Part shown: positions 43,271 through 53,049 of the stretch, piece after piece
Layout of the letters: the number at the start of each line of letters is the position of its first letter
Numbering within the stretch: the first letter of the stretch is position 1
Assembly: GCA_030657355.1 (NCBI GenBank)
Contig: CP131056.1
Span: forward strand, 372,001 to 436,000
DNA: 64,000 nucleotides
Origin: Radicibacter daui
GTDB lineage: Bacteria > Pseudomonadota > Alphaproteobacteria > Radicibacterales > Radicibacteraceae
Direction: 5' to 3'
Made by a program: the position numbers and the translations under genes
The notes under the pieces: model-generated
What the model saw: only the letters and a program-made list of their open reading frames with translations
Database searches by the model: none
What the model was told of the DNA's origin: nothing

Positions 43271-43834
43271 ATGTTCATTCAGACCGAAGAGACGCCGAAT
43301 CCGGCGACGATCAAGTTCCTGCCCGGCCGTGAAGTGCTGGCAGGGGCCACGCTGCAATTCGCTTCGGCCGCCGAGGCCGAGACGTCCCCGCTTGCCCGTC
43401 GCCTGTTTGCCATCGAGGGCATCGAGGCGGTGTTCTTCGGCGAGGACTTCGTCAGCGTCTCCAAGGGCGGCGATGCCCGCTGGATCATGATCAAGCCGCA
43501 GGTGCTGGGCGCGATCATGGAGCATTTCACCAGCGGCGACCCGCTGCTTGAAGGTGTTGCCGCCAGCCAGACCCACGAATCAGTGGGTTTTGACGAGGAA
43601 GACGCCGAGATCGTCGACAGCATCCGCGAGCTGCTCGATACCCGCGTGCGCCCGGCCGTTGCCCAGGATGGCGGCGACATCCTTTTCCACGGCTTCAGCA
43701 AGGGTGTGGTGTATCTGACCCTGCGCGGTGCCTGCTCCGGCTGCCCGAGCTCGACGGCGACCTTACGCGGCGGCATCGAAAACATGCTGAAGCATTATGT
43801 GCCGGAAGTGATGGAAGTGCGCGCCGTCGCCTGA
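43271..43834 (+). CDS. NifU-like Fe-S scaffold/carrier (Nfu)
   Basis: 187 residues from ATG 43271, aligning MFIQTEETPNPATIKFLPGR with Nfu N-terminal domain PF08712. The C-terminal NifU-like domain has GACSGCPSSTATLRGGIENM with Cys155 and Cys158. Transfers [4Fe-4S] clusters to client apoproteins. ccmH begins at its stop (TGATG overlap), so the two are translationally coupled. Confidence 0.95.
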   Translation: MFIQTEETPNPATIKFLPGREVLAGATLQFASAAEAETSPLARRLFAIEGIEAVFFGEDFVSVSKGGDARWIMIKPQVLGAIMEHFTSGDPLLEGVAASQTHESVGFDEEDAEIVDSIRELLDTRVRPAVAQDGGDILFHGFSKGVVYLTLRGACSGCPSSTATLRGGIENMLKHYVPEVMEVRAVA

Positions 43835-44391
43835 TGCGCTGGCCAGCCTTGTCCCTCCTGTCTTCCCCGACTTTTCAGGCCCCGCGCCAGCGGGCGGCCT
43901 TGCGGCTGTCCCTGCGCGGGGTTTTGTTTGCCGGCTTGCTGGCCCTGCTTTGTCCGTTGCTGGTCCTCGGTTCGCAGGCCCTTGCGGTCGAACCGGGAGA
44001 GATGCTGGCTGATCCGGTGCTGGAAGCCCGGGCCCGCGACATCTCGAAGGAACTGCGCTGCCTCGTCTGCCAGAACCAGTCCATCGACGACAGTAACGCC
44101 CCGCTTGCCCATGACCTGCGCGTACTGGTGCGCCAGCGGCTTGTCGCCGGTGATAGCAACGAGGCGGTAAAGCAGTATCTCGTCGCCCGCTATGGCGATT
44201 ATGTGCTGATGAAGCCGCCGTTCAAACCGGAGACCTGGGTGCTCTGGCTCGGTCCGCCGGTGCTGCTACTGCTAGGCGGCGCCTTGGTCTGGAGCGTCTT
44301 GCGGGGTCGTGGACGCGCCTCCACAACTGCCGCCGAGGCAGCCCTGTCGCCCGAGGAAGAAAAGCGCCTCAGCGAGCTTGTCGATAGCTGA
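43834..44391 (+). CDS. ccmH: Cytochrome c-type biogenesis protein CcmH
   Basis: 185 residues: signal/anchor near 30-52, the redox motif LRCLVCQNQSI (Cys76, Cys79) in a periplasmic loop, and a second membrane helix at about 130-150 (WVLWLGPPVLLLLGGALVWS). CcmH reduces apocytochrome thiols for heme ligation in the System I pathway. It is separated by about 10 kb from ccmABCE at 54.4-57.4 kb; ccmF, ccmG and ccmI are not in the window. Confidence 0.95.
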   Translation: MRWPALSLLSSPTFQAPRQRAALRLSLRGVLFAGLLALLCPLLVLGSQALAVEPGEMLADPVLEARARDISKELRCLVCQNQSIDDSNAPLAHDLRVLVRQRLVAGDSNEAVKQYLVARYGDYVLMKPPFKPETWVLWLGPPVLLLLGGALVWSVLRGRGRASTTAAEAALSPEEEKRLSELVDS

Positions 44392-44495
44392 CGGGTGCTT
44401 GGGCACTCGCGCCCAAAAGGTTAAAGAAAGCGCTTTGCAGCAGAGGGCCGCGACGCTACGGTCTCCAATCTGCTTATTAATTGAGCTATTCCGGC

Positions 44496-45284
44496 ATGGC
44501 CTCTGAAAACGCCCGAAAAATACCCGCCATCGAGGTTGCCCAGCTGCACAAGAGCTTCGGTCAGCTTCAGGTGCTGAAGGGGGTGTCGCTGACGGCCCGG
44601 GAGGGAGATGTCATCTCCATCCTCGGCTCCTCCGGTTCGGGCAAGTCCACCTTTCTGCGCTGCCTCAACCTCCTGGAAATCCCTGATTCGGGCGATGTGA
44701 TCATCGGCGGCGAGACCATCGAGATGCGATCTACCGGCGATGGTCGCCAGGTGCCGGCCAGGCGGGCACAGGTCGAGCGGATTCGCGCCAATCTCGGCAT
44801 GGTGTTCCAGCAGTTCAATCTCTGGACCCATATGACCGTGCTGGAAAATGTCATCGAGGCCCCGGTGCATGTGCTGGGCCTTTCGAAGGCCGAGGCGACC
44901 GAGCGCGCGGATGCGCTGCTGCACAAGGTCGGACTTTATGAAAAGCGCGGTGTCTATCCCAGCCACCTGTCCGGTGGCCAGCAGCAGCGTGTGGCGATTG
45001 CCCGGGCGCTCGCCATGCAGCCCAAGGCGCTGCTCTTCGACGAGCCGACCTCCGCGCTTGATCCCGAGCTGGTGGGCGAGGTGCTGAAGGTCATGCGCGG
45101 CCTTGCCGAGGAAGGCACCACCATGCTGGTGGTGACCCACGAGATGGGTTTTGCGCGCGATGTCTCGTCCCGCGTCATGTTTCTCCATCAGGGACTGGTG
45201 GAGGAAGAGGGCGTGCCGCACGAGATGTTTGCCGAGCCGAAGACGGAGCGTTTCCGCGCTTTCCTCAGCCGCGCGCTGCATTAA
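44496..45284 (+). CDS. Polar amino acid ABC transporter, ATP-binding subunit
   Basis: 262 residues from ATG 44496; a TTG 15 bases upstream is the alternative. Walker [10 protein letters not shown] (44-52), Q-loop in VFQQFNLW, signature [16 protein letters not shown], Walker [15 protein letters not shown] and switch VVTHE. The HisP/ArtP/octopine type. Same operon direction as the binding protein and permeases downstream. A weak hairpin GGCGGCAAAGCCGC near 45409-45424 sits in the leader of the next gene. Confidence 0.95.
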   Translation: MASENARKIPAIEVAQLHKSFGQLQVLKGVSLTAREGDVISILGSSGSGKSTFLRCLNLLEIPDSGDVIIGGETIEMRSTGDGRQVPARRAQVERIRANLGMVFQQFNLWTHMTVLENVIEAPVHVLGLSKAEATERADALLHKVGLYEKRGVYPSHLSGGQQQRVAIARALAMQPKALLFDEPTSALDPELVGEVLKVMRGLAEEGTTMLVVTHEMGFARDVSSRVMFLHQGLVEEEGVPHEMFAEPKTERFRAFLSRALH

Positions 45285-45489
45285 TATTCACCTTTCGGGA
45301 AAACCGGCTTCAGGTCGCCATGGCAGCCTGCGGCATTTTCCGGAAGATGATGCCAGACTGTCCGTTCAGGGTGGCCGTGAAAGGTCTCCCCTTGCGGACG
45401 GGACGGAGGCGGCAAAGCCGCTTTCGTTGAAGTAACTGAAAGAAAACATCGGGAAAAATCCCGGAAGCCTGAGACAGGAGGCACGAGCC

Positions 45490-46323
45490 TTGTTCAAGAA
45501 GACCCTTATGGCCGTGAGTGCGCTGGCCGCTCTCACGCTCGCCGGCGCTGCCAGCGCCGACACCCTTCGCATCGGTACCGAAGGCGCCTATCCGCCGTGG
45601 AACAGCACCGATAGCACCGGCGCCCTCGTCGGTTATGAAGTCGATCTCGCCCACGCCATCTGCGACACGCTCAAGATGGAGTGCGAAATCGTTGGGCAGG
45701 ATTGGGACGGCATGATCCCGGCTCTGGTGAACGGCAAGTTCGACGGCATCATGGCCGGCATGTCGATCACCGAAGAGCGCAAGCAGACCATCGACTTCAC
45801 CCAGGGCTATGCCACCGAGCCGGGCCTCTTCGTCGGCGCCAAGGACAGCGCCTTCGCCAAGGCCAGCTATCCGGCCGATGTGAAGGGCGGTGTTGCCGAG
45901 CTCAAGAAGCTGCTCAAGGGCAAGTCCATCGGCGTCCAGACCGGCACGATCCACTACAATTTCCTTGAGCAGGAGTTCAAGGACGTGGCGGATATCAAGG
46001 TCTACGACACCGTCGAACAGCAGAACTCCGACCTCGCGGCCGGCCGTGTCGATGCCATCCTGGCCGACATGTCCTCCTCCGATCCGTTCCTCGACAGCGC
46101 TGAAGGCAAGGGTTTTGCCACCTTCGGCCCGGGCCTGACCGGTGTTGACTATCCGGTTTATGGCGAAGGCGTCGGCATCGGTGTCCGCAAGGACGATACC
46201 GCCCTCAAGGCCAAGCTGAACGAGGCGCTGTGCACGCTGAAGGGCAATGGCAAGCTCTCCGAGCTGACCACCAAGTACTTCAAGCGCGACATCTCCATGC
46301 CGAAGTCGGCTGACTGCAAGTAA
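45490..46323 (+). CDS. Amino acid ABC transporter substrate-binding protein (HisJ/ArgT/LAO family)
   Basis: 277 residues starting with TTG at 45490: AGGAGG (45476-45481) lies 8 bases ahead, which supports this non-ATG start over ATG 45508. A signal peptide (MAVSALAALTLAGAASADT) precedes LRIGTEGAYPPWNSTDSTGA, YEVDLAHAICDTLKMECEIV and GKSIGVQTGTIHYNFLEQEF: the family-3 solute-binding fold. Likely ligand is a basic or polar amino acid or opine; not provable here. Its mRNA ends in the strong hairpin at 46352-46380. Confidence 0.95.
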   Translation: MFKKTLMAVSALAALTLAGAASADTLRIGTEGAYPPWNSTDSTGALVGYEVDLAHAICDTLKMECEIVGQDWDGMIPALVNGKFDGIMAGMSITEERKQTIDFTQGYATEPGLFVGAKDSAFAKASYPADVKGGVAELKKLLKGKSIGVQTGTIHYNFLEQEFKDVADIKVYDTVEQQNSDLAAGRVDAILADMSSSDPFLDSAEGKGFATFGPGLTGVDYPVYGEGVGIGVRKDDTALKAKLNEALCTLKGNGKLSELTTKYFKRDISMPKSADCK

Positions 46324-46351
46324 CAGGTCTGCCTGTCGGGCCTGCACGAAG

Positions 46352-46380
46352 GGGGGCTGGCAGCCTTGCTGCCGGCCCCC
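46352..46380 (+). promoter_or_regulatory. Strong hairpin after the binding-protein gene
   Basis: GGGGGCTGGCAGC (46352-46364) with loop CTT and GCTGCCGGCCCCC (46368-46380), 13 bp with one wobble. No U-tract, so likely a processing/stabilising stem giving the binding protein more mRNA than the permeases. Confidence 0.6.
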
Positions 46381-46434
46381 TCTCGTAGCCGCACCGCCGG
46401 GCTTTCATAAGAAAAATCCGCCGAAAGGATGCCG

Positions 46435-47148
46435 ATGCTGGAGATGCTGAAACCGCTGGCCTGGGGGCCGGATGGCTGGGGAGACGAACTTGCGAGCGGC
46501 GCGATGGTCACGCTGGGCCTCGCCATCAGCTCCTACCTCTTCGGCCTGGTTATCGGCATGCTCGTCGCCTGGGCCAAGCTCGGCGGCTCGCGGTGGGTGC
46601 GGATCGCCGGCGATGTCTACACCACCATCGTGCGCGGCGTGCCCGAGCTGCTCGTCATCTACCTGCTCTTCTTCGGCAGCGCCAACCTGCTGGGCCGTAT
46701 CGCCCATCTCTTCGGCTACAAAGGCTTTATCAGCTTGCCGGAGTTTTTCGTCGGCACGCTGGCCGTCGGTTTCATCTCAGGTGCCTATTCGACGGAAGTT
46801 TTTCGCGGTGCCATCCAGGCACTGCCCAAGGGGCAGATCGAGGCGGCCAGAGCCGTCGGCATGTCGCCCTTCCTTGTCTTTCGCCGCATCATGCTGCCGC
46901 AGCTGCTGCGCTATGCGTTGCCGGGGCTCGGCAATGTCTGGCAGCTTTCGCTCAAGGATACCTCACTGGTCTCCGTCACCGGCCTTTACGAGCTGATGCG
47001 CACGGCCCACGTCGCTGGCGGCTCCACGCGCGACTATTTTCCCTTCCTGCTGGCGGCGGCGCTGCTGTTCCTGCTGTTCTCGACCGGCTCCAGCCAGCTG
47101 TTCCGGCGCGGGGAGCGCTGGGCCAATCGCGGCGTGCGGAGGGCCTGA
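46435..47148 (+). CDS. Amino acid ABC transporter permease (HisQ type)
   Basis: 237 residues from ATG 46435, with AAAGG six bases ahead (the ATG six bases earlier is too close to the site). Five or so hydrophobic segments, EAARAVGMSPFLVFRRIMLP as the EAA loop, and VYTTIVRGVPELLVIYLLFF at the front. Forms a heterodimer with the next protein in the inner membrane. A 3-base gap separates it from that gene. Confidence 0.95.
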   Translation: MLEMLKPLAWGPDGWGDELASGAMVTLGLAISSYLFGLVIGMLVAWAKLGGSRWVRIAGDVYTTIVRGVPELLVIYLLFFGSANLLGRIAHLFGYKGFISLPEFFVGTLAVGFISGAYSTEVFRGAIQALPKGQIEAARAVGMSPFLVFRRIMLPQLLRYALPGLGNVWQLSLKDTSLVSVTGLYELMRTAHVAGGSTRDYFPFLLAAALLFLLFSTGSSQLFRRGERWANRGVRRA

Positions 47149-47151
47149 TCC

Positions 47152-47883
47152 ATGGATTTCTCTCTCGCCCTTGCCTATCTGCCCGATCTGCTGCGCGCCG
47201 CGGTTACCACGCTCGGCCTCGTAGCGACCTCGCTTGTGCTGGGCATCATCATGGCAGGCGGCATTGCCGCCATGCGGCTTTCGGCGGTGCCTTGGCTCAA
47301 GGGGCCGGCCTCTTTCTACATCTTCTGCTTCCGCGGCACGCCGCTGCTCGTGCAGATCTTCATCATTTATTACGGCTTCGGTCAGTTCGAGTTCATCCGC
47401 CAGTCCATCGCCTGGGTGGTGCTGAAGGATGCTTGGTGGTGCGCGGTCATCGCCTTGATGTTGAATACTGCCGCCTATAGTGCGGAGATTGTCCGCGGCG
47501 GCATCGAATCCGTGCCCTATGGCCAGCTGGAAGCTGCAAAGGCCTGCGGCATGTCGCCGATAAAGCGCTTCCTGCGTATCACCGCCCCGCAGGCGCTGGC
47601 ACAGGCGCTACCGGCCTATGGCAACGAGATGATCCTGATGGTGAAGGCCAGCTCGCTCGCCAGCGTCATCACCGTCGTCGAACTGACGCGGGTTGCGCGC
47701 ACCATGCAGTCCAAGACCTTCGACCCCTATACGCCGTTCCTTACCGCCGGGCTCATCTACCTCATCATCAACTTCGCCATCACCCGCTTCATCAAGGTCG
47801 CCGAGTGGAAAGCGACCCCCTACCAGCGCCCGCCGGCCGGGGTTTCTGCGCCTGCGGCAGCGGTACAATCACAGGCGGACTGA
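47152..47883 (+). CDS. Amino acid ABC transporter permease (HisM type)
   Basis: 243 residues. Conserved front FYIFCFRGTPLLVQIFIIYY and EAA loop EAAKACGMSPIKRFLRITAP. Partner of the preceding permease. Last gene of the importer operon; the gap to the cyclase gene is 100 bases. Confidence 0.95.
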   Translation: MDFSLALAYLPDLLRAAVTTLGLVATSLVLGIIMAGGIAAMRLSAVPWLKGPASFYIFCFRGTPLLVQIFIIYYGFGQFEFIRQSIAWVVLKDAWWCAVIALMLNTAAYSAEIVRGGIESVPYGQLEAAKACGMSPIKRFLRITAPQALAQALPAYGNEMILMVKASSLASVITVVELTRVARTMQSKTFDPYTPFLTAGLIYLIINFAITRFIKVAEWKATPYQRPPAGVSAPAAAVQSQAD

Positions 47884-47983
47884 CTTTTTTAACCTTTTGG
47901 CGCCCGATTCACCGAACTGTTATCGGCTTGTAACGCTACATCGTTAGGCTGGCCCCGTCGCGAGCTCGGGCCAGTCAAACTCC

Positions 47984-49492
47984 ATGTCGTTTCCACAGCG
48001 CCACACGCTGATCAGTCTTGGTTTCTGGATCACGCTTACCTGCGTCGCCGCGCTGACTATCATGGCGCGCGTGGAGCACAGCAGGCAGCGCGATGCCGCT
48101 GCCGGGGCGGAAGCCGATGCGCTTGCCGTTGCCCGCGACATGATGGTCGACCTCGGCCGTTTTGACAGCGCGGCCAATGTGCTGGCGGCAAGCCCGGAAC
48201 TGGCAGAGCAGATCACCCGGCCGGACAATCCGGTGGCGCGGGCCCGCATGGCGCGCCTGCTGGATTCGGTGGCCGATGCTACCCAGCTTGCCAATGTCTT
48301 CGTGACCGACGAGACGGGCGTTATCGCCTTTGCCGGCGGCAAGAACCGCCGCCTGCTGGAAGGCCGGCCGGTCAACTCGCTCGATGCGGTGCGCGAGGTG
48401 CTCTATTTCAGCCGGCCGTCGCATTTCATCGGCCAGTCGTTGATCGGCGACGGCCAGTCCTATTTTGTCGGAGTGCCGCTGCGCCAGGGCGACAAGACCA
48501 TGGGCGCCGTGGTGGTCGAGGTCTCCAGCACTGCCTTCCGCATCAACCCGGTCGATGCCGGCGATATCGTGCTGGTGCTGGACCCGACCGACTCCGTCGC
48601 CATGACGTCCGATCCGGCCTGGCGCTTTGCCATTCTCGGCCGCAATGCGCTTGATCTGCACCCCGTTGGTCTCAATGAACCTACGGCGCCGCAGCCCGAC
48701 AGCCTGTCGGGCGAAAGCCAGCGCCACTCCTATCTGCGGGACAATGGGCCCGGCATGGCAACGCCGCGGCTCGCCCAGCTCAAGACAGGCGAGCGGGTGT
48801 TCGCCATGTCCGACCTTTTCGGGGGCTGGGCCGTTGCCATCCTGCGCCGGCCGGACGAGATCATCTTTGCGCAGCGGGCGGCGGGCGGCATTACCCTGCT
48901 GCTCGGCCTCCTTGGCTGGATGACCACCAACATGGTGCTCAATGGCCGGCGCCATTTGCGCCAGCTGCGGGAAAAGTCGATCCGCGACTCGATGACCGGC
49001 CTCTATAATCGCAGCTACATGAATGAAGCCATGCTGCCCATCATCGCCGCTACCGATCGCAGCCTGCTGCAGGGGTTGGCGATGGTGATGGTCGATATCG
49101 ACAATTTCAAAAGCATCAACGACACCTTCGGCCACCACACCGGCGACATGGTGATCCAGAAGCTGGCCGACACCATCCGCCGTGAAGCGCGCAAGAGCGA
49201 TGTCGCCATCCGTATGGGCGGAGAGGAGTTCGCCATCTTCCTGCCCGGCACCGATACGCGCGGCGCCCTTGTCTTTGCCGACCGGCTGCGTCAGGCCTTC
49301 AGCGGCGAGGTCGGGCCGCTGCCTGATGGCCGCCGGGCCACGCTGAGTGCCGGCGTCTCGCTTCATCGCAGCGGCGACACGCTGGAAGGGCTGATCAAGT
49401 CAGCCGACGATGCCCTTTATGACGCCAAGCGGACCGGCCGTGACCGTGTCGTCGAGGCGAAGCCTCTGTCTGCGATGTTGGAGCTGGCCTGA
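47984..49492 (+). CDS. Diguanylate cyclase with periplasmic sensor domain
   Basis: 502 residues. A membrane helix (about 8-28) and a second at about 300-320 bracket a periplasmic dCache-like sensing region (LLEGRPVNSLDAVREVLYFS). The C-terminal GGDEF domain starts with SIRDSMTGLYNRSYMNEAML; the catalytic signature is RMGGEEF (about 410-416), an active GGEEF form. Makes c-di-GMP from two GTP. The signal is unknown. The kinase-like gene at 49592 follows. Confidence 0.93.
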   Translation: MSFPQRHTLISLGFWITLTCVAALTIMARVEHSRQRDAAAGAEADALAVARDMMVDLGRFDSAANVLAASPELAEQITRPDNPVARARMARLLDSVADATQLANVFVTDETGVIAFAGGKNRRLLEGRPVNSLDAVREVLYFSRPSHFIGQSLIGDGQSYFVGVPLRQGDKTMGAVVVEVSSTAFRINPVDAGDIVLVLDPTDSVAMTSDPAWRFAILGRNALDLHPVGLNEPTAPQPDSLSGESQRHSYLRDNGPGMATPRLAQLKTGERVFAMSDLFGGWAVAILRRPDEIIFAQRAAGGITLLLGLLGWMTTNMVLNGRRHLRQLREKSIRDSMTGLYNRSYMNEAMLPIIAATDRSLLQGLAMVMVDIDNFKSINDTFGHHTGDMVIQKLADTIRREARKSDVAIRMGGEEFAIFLPGTDTRGALVFADRLRQAFSGEVGPLPDGRRATLSAGVSLHRSGDTLEGLIKSADDALYDAKRTGRDRVVEAKPLSAMLELA

Positions 49493-49591
49493 TCCCCTGC
49501 CACTATTGCGGCCGGGCCCGTTACCGGGGCACCCGCAAATCAGCATGGCGGCTTTCCCGTCCCGGGTAAAAGCCGGCCCGGGGGAAATACC

Positions 49592-50308
49592 ATGTCGGAA
49601 ATCACCGCTGCCGCTGCGGATATGGACAGGCTGCTGCGTCTTGCAGCGCATGACCTGCGCGGGCCGCTCTTCGGCCTGCTGGGGCTTACCGAGCTTCTGG
49701 CAATGACCGCCGATGAAGCCCCGCGTGACCGGCTGACCGAGCAGGCCCGCCTTGCCCATGCGGCCGCCATGCAGCTTGCCGATCTGGCCGATGCCCTTTT
49801 CCTGCAGCTGAGGGCCAGCGCCGGCGGGCTGGAGCCGATCCATGCCCCGGTCGATCTCGAGGCGCTGACAGAGCGGGTTCTGGCGCTTTACGGGCCGAGC
49901 TGCGATGCCAAGTCGGTTACGCTTGAAGGGCCGGTCAATGCCGGGGCACTGCCACGCGTCGAAGGCGATCCCTTTCTGCTTGAGGCCATCCTGCGCAACC
50001 TTATCGCCAACGCGGTCAAGTTCTCGCCGCCCGGCACCACTGTCAGTCTGTCGGTTTCTGCCCAGCCTGATGCGGTGGTCATGATGGTGCAGGACGAGGC
50101 TGGCGGCATCGATCCACAGGTCATCGCCAATGCCAGTGCCGGCCGCACGGTGTCGGCACGCATCGGCACCGGCGGAGAGGCCGGCAGCGGCCAGGGGATG
50201 CGCCTTGCTTTCCAGCTGTGCGAAAAGCTGGGCCTCACCCTTACCTATCTGCCCGCCGGCAAGGGCACCCGCGCCCAGCTTTCCATTCCGCTGCACCGGC
50301 CGGGCTGA
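49592..50308 (+). CDS. Soluble histidine kinase-like protein
   Basis: 238 residues with no membrane or sensor domain. The HisKA phosphoacceptor His20 is in AAHDLRGPLFGLLGLTELLA; N box LRNLIANAVKFSPPGTTVSL; the G boxes are partly present (DEAGGIDP, GSGQGMRLAFQLCEKLG). It resembles hybrid-less kinases that need partner sensors. It may act with the neighbouring diguanylate cyclase, 99 bases upstream, but there is no adjacent response regulator. Ends before a bidirectional terminator. Confidence 0.85.
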   Translation: MSEITAAAADMDRLLRLAAHDLRGPLFGLLGLTELLAMTADEAPRDRLTEQARLAHAAAMQLADLADALFLQLRASAGGLEPIHAPVDLEALTERVLALYGPSCDAKSVTLEGPVNAGALPRVEGDPFLLEAILRNLIANAVKFSPPGTTVSLSVSAQPDAVVMMVQDEAGGIDPQVIANASAGRTVSARIGTGGEAGSGQGMRLAFQLCEKLGLTLTYLPAGKGTRAQLSIPLHRPG

Positions 50309-50343
50309 CCCGGCACGGGCTGGTTAACCAGGCGGACCCAAAC

Positions 50344-50379
50344 AAAAAGCCGTCCCGGAGGTGTCCGGGACGGCTTTTT
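50344..50379. terminator. Bidirectional intrinsic terminator
   Basis: AAAAAGCCGTCCCGG / CCGGGACGGCTTTTT, nearly perfect 15-bp symmetry. Ends the histidine-kinase gene and the convergent sdhB transcript. Confidence 0.95.
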
Positions 50380-50401
50380 GTCAGTGCTTTGCCGGCACGC
50401 C

Positions 50402-51178
50402 TTAGCGGCGGGCCACCATCAGGCGCTTGATCTCCGCAATTGCCTTGGCCGGGTTCAGACCCTTCGGGCAGGTGCGGGTGCAGTTCATGATGGTGTGGCA
50501 GCGATAGAGCCGGAACGGGTCTTCCAGCGCATCCAGACGCTCGCCGGTCGCCTCGTCGCGGCTGTCCGCGATCCAGCGATAGGCCTGCAGCAGGATGGCC
50601 GGGCCGAGGTAACGGTCACCGTTCCACCAGTAGCTGGGGCAGGAGGTCTGGCAGCAGAAGCACAGGATGCACTCATAGAGGCCATCCAGCTTCTCGCGGT
50701 CTTCCGGGCTCTGCAGGCGCTCGCGGCTCGGGGCCGGGCTGTGGCTTTTCATCCACGGCTCGATCGAGCTGAGCTGTGCGTAGGGCACGGAAAGGTCCGG
50801 CACCAGGTCCTTCACCACCGGCATGTGCGGCAGCGGGTAGATCTTCACCTCGCCATCGATGTCCTCGATGGCCTTGGTGCAGGCCAGCGTGTTGGTGCCA
50901 TCGATGTTCATCGCGCAGGAGCCGCAGATGCCTTCACGGCAGGAGCGTCGGAAGGTGAGCGTCGGGTCGACCTCGTTCTTGATCTTGATGATCGCGTCGA
51001 GGACCATCGGCCCGCACTTGTCGAGGTCGATCGGGTAATAGTCGACGCGCGGGTTCTCGCCGTCGTCCGGGCTCCAGCGGTAAACCTTGAAGGTCTTTAC
51101 CCGCTTGGCGCCTGCCGGTGCCGGCCAGCGCTTGCCTTCCCTGATCTTGGAATGTGCCGGAAGCGTCAGTTCAGCCAT
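50402..51178 (-). CDS. sdhB: Succinate dehydrogenase iron-sulfur subunit
   Basis: 258 residues. The [2Fe-2S] ligands are Cys80, Cys85, Cys88 and Cys100 ([10 protein letters not shown]...C). The [4Fe-4S]/[3Fe-4S] Cys are at 170, 173, 176, 180 and 227, 233, 237. Passes electrons from the flavoprotein to ubiquinone in complex II. Last gene of the sdhCDAB operon, 57 bases after sdhA. Confidence 0.98.
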   Translation of the reverse strand: MAELTLPAHSKIREGKRWPAPAGAKRVKTFKVYRWSPDDGENPRVDYYPIDLDKCGPMVLDAIIKIKNEVDPTLTFRRSCREGICGSCAMNIDGTNTLACTKAIEDIDGEVKIYPLPHMPVVKDLVPDLSVPYAQLSSIEPWMKSHSPAPSRERLQSPEDREKLDGLYECILCFCCQTSCPSYWWNGDRYLGPAILLQAYRWIADSRDEATGERLDALEDPFRLYRCHTIMNCTRTCPKGLNPAKAIAEIKRLMVARR

Positions 51179-51235
51179 TTTCTAACAAGCCTTCTATCCG
51201 TCCAAGTCCATCAAACCCACGAGGAGAAACGCGCC

Positions 51236-53041
51236 TTAGTAGACGCGCTTCTTCGGGGGAATGGGCTCGATGTCGCTGGTCAGGGTGTAGAGGTGCACCG
51301 GGCGATAGCCGATCTGGGTCTCGCCGCTGTCCACATTCATGGACATGACGGTGTGCTTCATCCAGTCCTTGTCATCGCGCTCGGCGAAGTCCTCGCGCGC
51401 ATGGGCGCCGCGGCTTTCCTGGCGGTTGGCAGCGGAACGCATGGTGACGACGGCCTGCGGCAGCAGGTTTTCCAGCTCGAGCGTTTCGACAAGGTCGCTG
51501 TTCCAGACCATCGAACGGTCGGAAACACCGATGTCGCCGCGCTGGGCGTAGATGTCGTCGAGCAGCTTGACGCCCTCGTCCAGCACCTCGCCGGTGCGGA
51601 ACACGGCGCAGTTGTTCTGCATCACGCGCTGCATCTTGCCGCGCAGCGTTGCCGTCGGGGTTTCGCCCTTGGCGTAACGTAGCCCGTCGAGACGGCCGAG
51701 GATGGCGTCCGTCTTCTCCTCGGAAATCTTCTTGTGCGCGCTGCCCGGCTTCACCACTTCGGCGGCGCGGATGGCGGCCGCACGGCCGAACACCACGAGG
51801 TCGAGCAGCGAGTTGGAGCCGAGGCGGTTGGCACCGTGCACGGAAACGCACGCCGCTTCACCGATGGCCATCAGGCCCGGCACCACGCGGTCGGGATCGT
51901 CCGCCGTCGGGTTCAGCACTTCGGCGCGGTAATTGGTGGGAATGCCGCCCATGTTGTAGTGCACGGTCGGCAGCACCGGGATCGGCTGCTTGGTCACGTC
52001 GACACCGGCGAAGATCTTGGCGCTTTCGGCAATGCCGGGCAGGCGCTGGTGGATCAGGTTCGGGTCGAGGTGGGTGAGGTCGAGATGGATGTGGTCGGCA
52101 TGCTCGCCGACACCGCGGCCTTCGCGAATTTCGATGGTCATCGAACGCGAGACGACGTCACGGCTGGCAAGGTCCTTGGCCGAGGGGGCGTAACGCTCCA
52201 TGAAGCGCTCGCCATCCTTGTTGCGCAGGATGCCGCCTTCGCCGCGCACGCCCTCGGTAATGAGGCAGCCTGCGCCATAGATGCCGGTCGGGTGGAACTG
52301 CACGAACTCCATGTCCTGCAGCGGCAGGCCGGCACGGATCGCCATGCCGCCGCCGTCGCCGGTGCAGGTATGGGCCGAGGTGCAGGAGAAGTAGGCGCGG
52401 CCATAACCGCCGGTCGCCAGCACGGTCATCTGCGCGCGGAAGCGGTGCAGCGTGCCGTCATCGAGGTTCCACGCCATGGCACCGACGCAGGCGCCGTCAT
52501 CGTCCATCAGCAGGTCGATGGCGAAATATTCGATGAAGAACTCGGCATCGTGCTTCAGGCTCTGCTGGTAGAGCGTGTGCAGGATGGCATGGCCGGTACG
52601 GTCGGCGGCAGCGCAGGTACGGTAGGCCTGGCCCTCGCCGAAGCGGGTGGTCATGCCGCCGAAGGCGCGCTGGTAAATCTTGCCTTCCGGGGTGCGCGAG
52701 AACGGCACGCCGTAATGTTCGAGCTCGATGATGGCGGGAATAGCCTCGCGCACCATGTATTCGATCGCGTCCTGGTCGCCGAGCCAGTCGGAACCCTTGA
52801 CGGTGTCGTACATGTGGTAGCGCCAGTCATCCTCGCCCATGTTGCCGAGCGCGGCCGAGATGCCGCCCTGCGCCGCCACGGTGTGGCTGCGGGTCGGAAA
52901 CACCTTGGTGATACAGGCGGTCTTCAGCCCCTTCTCGGCCATGCCGAAGGTGGCGCGCAGGCCGGCGCCGCCGGCGCCGATGACCAGAACATCATATTCA
53001 TGGTCGACGATCTTGTAGGCATCGCCCTTGATAGCAGCCAT
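51236..53041 (-). CDS. sdhA: Succinate dehydrogenase flavoprotein subunit
   Basis: 601 residues from ATG 53041; upstream open sequence in the same frame runs over sdhD and is not used. FAD site [10 protein letters not shown] (18-27), covalent-FAD His53 in [10 protein letters not shown], and the catalytic stretches [18 protein letters not shown] and [20 protein letters not shown]. Oxidises succinate to fumarate in the TCA cycle; anchored by SdhC/SdhD. Confidence 0.98.
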   Translation of the reverse strand: MAAIKGDAYKIVDHEYDVLVIGAGGAGLRATFGMAEKGLKTACITKVFPTRSHTVAAQGGISAALGNMGEDDWRYHMYDTVKGSDWLGDQDAIEYMVREAIPAIIELEHYGVPFSRTPEGKIYQRAFGGMTTRFGEGQAYRTCAAADRTGHAILHTLYQQSLKHDAEFFIEYFAIDLLMDDDGACVGAMAWNLDDGTLHRFRAQMTVLATGGYGRAYFSCTSAHTCTGDGGGMAIRAGLPLQDMEFVQFHPTGIYGAGCLITEGVRGEGGILRNKDGERFMERYAPSAKDLASRDVVSRSMTIEIREGRGVGEHADHIHLDLTHLDPNLIHQRLPGIAESAKIFAGVDVTKQPIPVLPTVHYNMGGIPTNYRAEVLNPTADDPDRVVPGLMAIGEAACVSVHGANRLGSNSLLDLVVFGRAAAIRAAEVVKPGSAHKKISEEKTDAILGRLDGLRYAKGETPTATLRGKMQRVMQNNCAVFRTGEVLDEGVKLLDDIYAQRGDIGVSDRSMVWNSDLVETLELENLLPQAVVTMRSAANRQESRGAHAREDFAERDDKDWMKHTVMSMNVDSGETQIGYRPVHLYTLTSDIEPIPPKKRVY

Positions 53042-53049
53042 GGCTTGCC

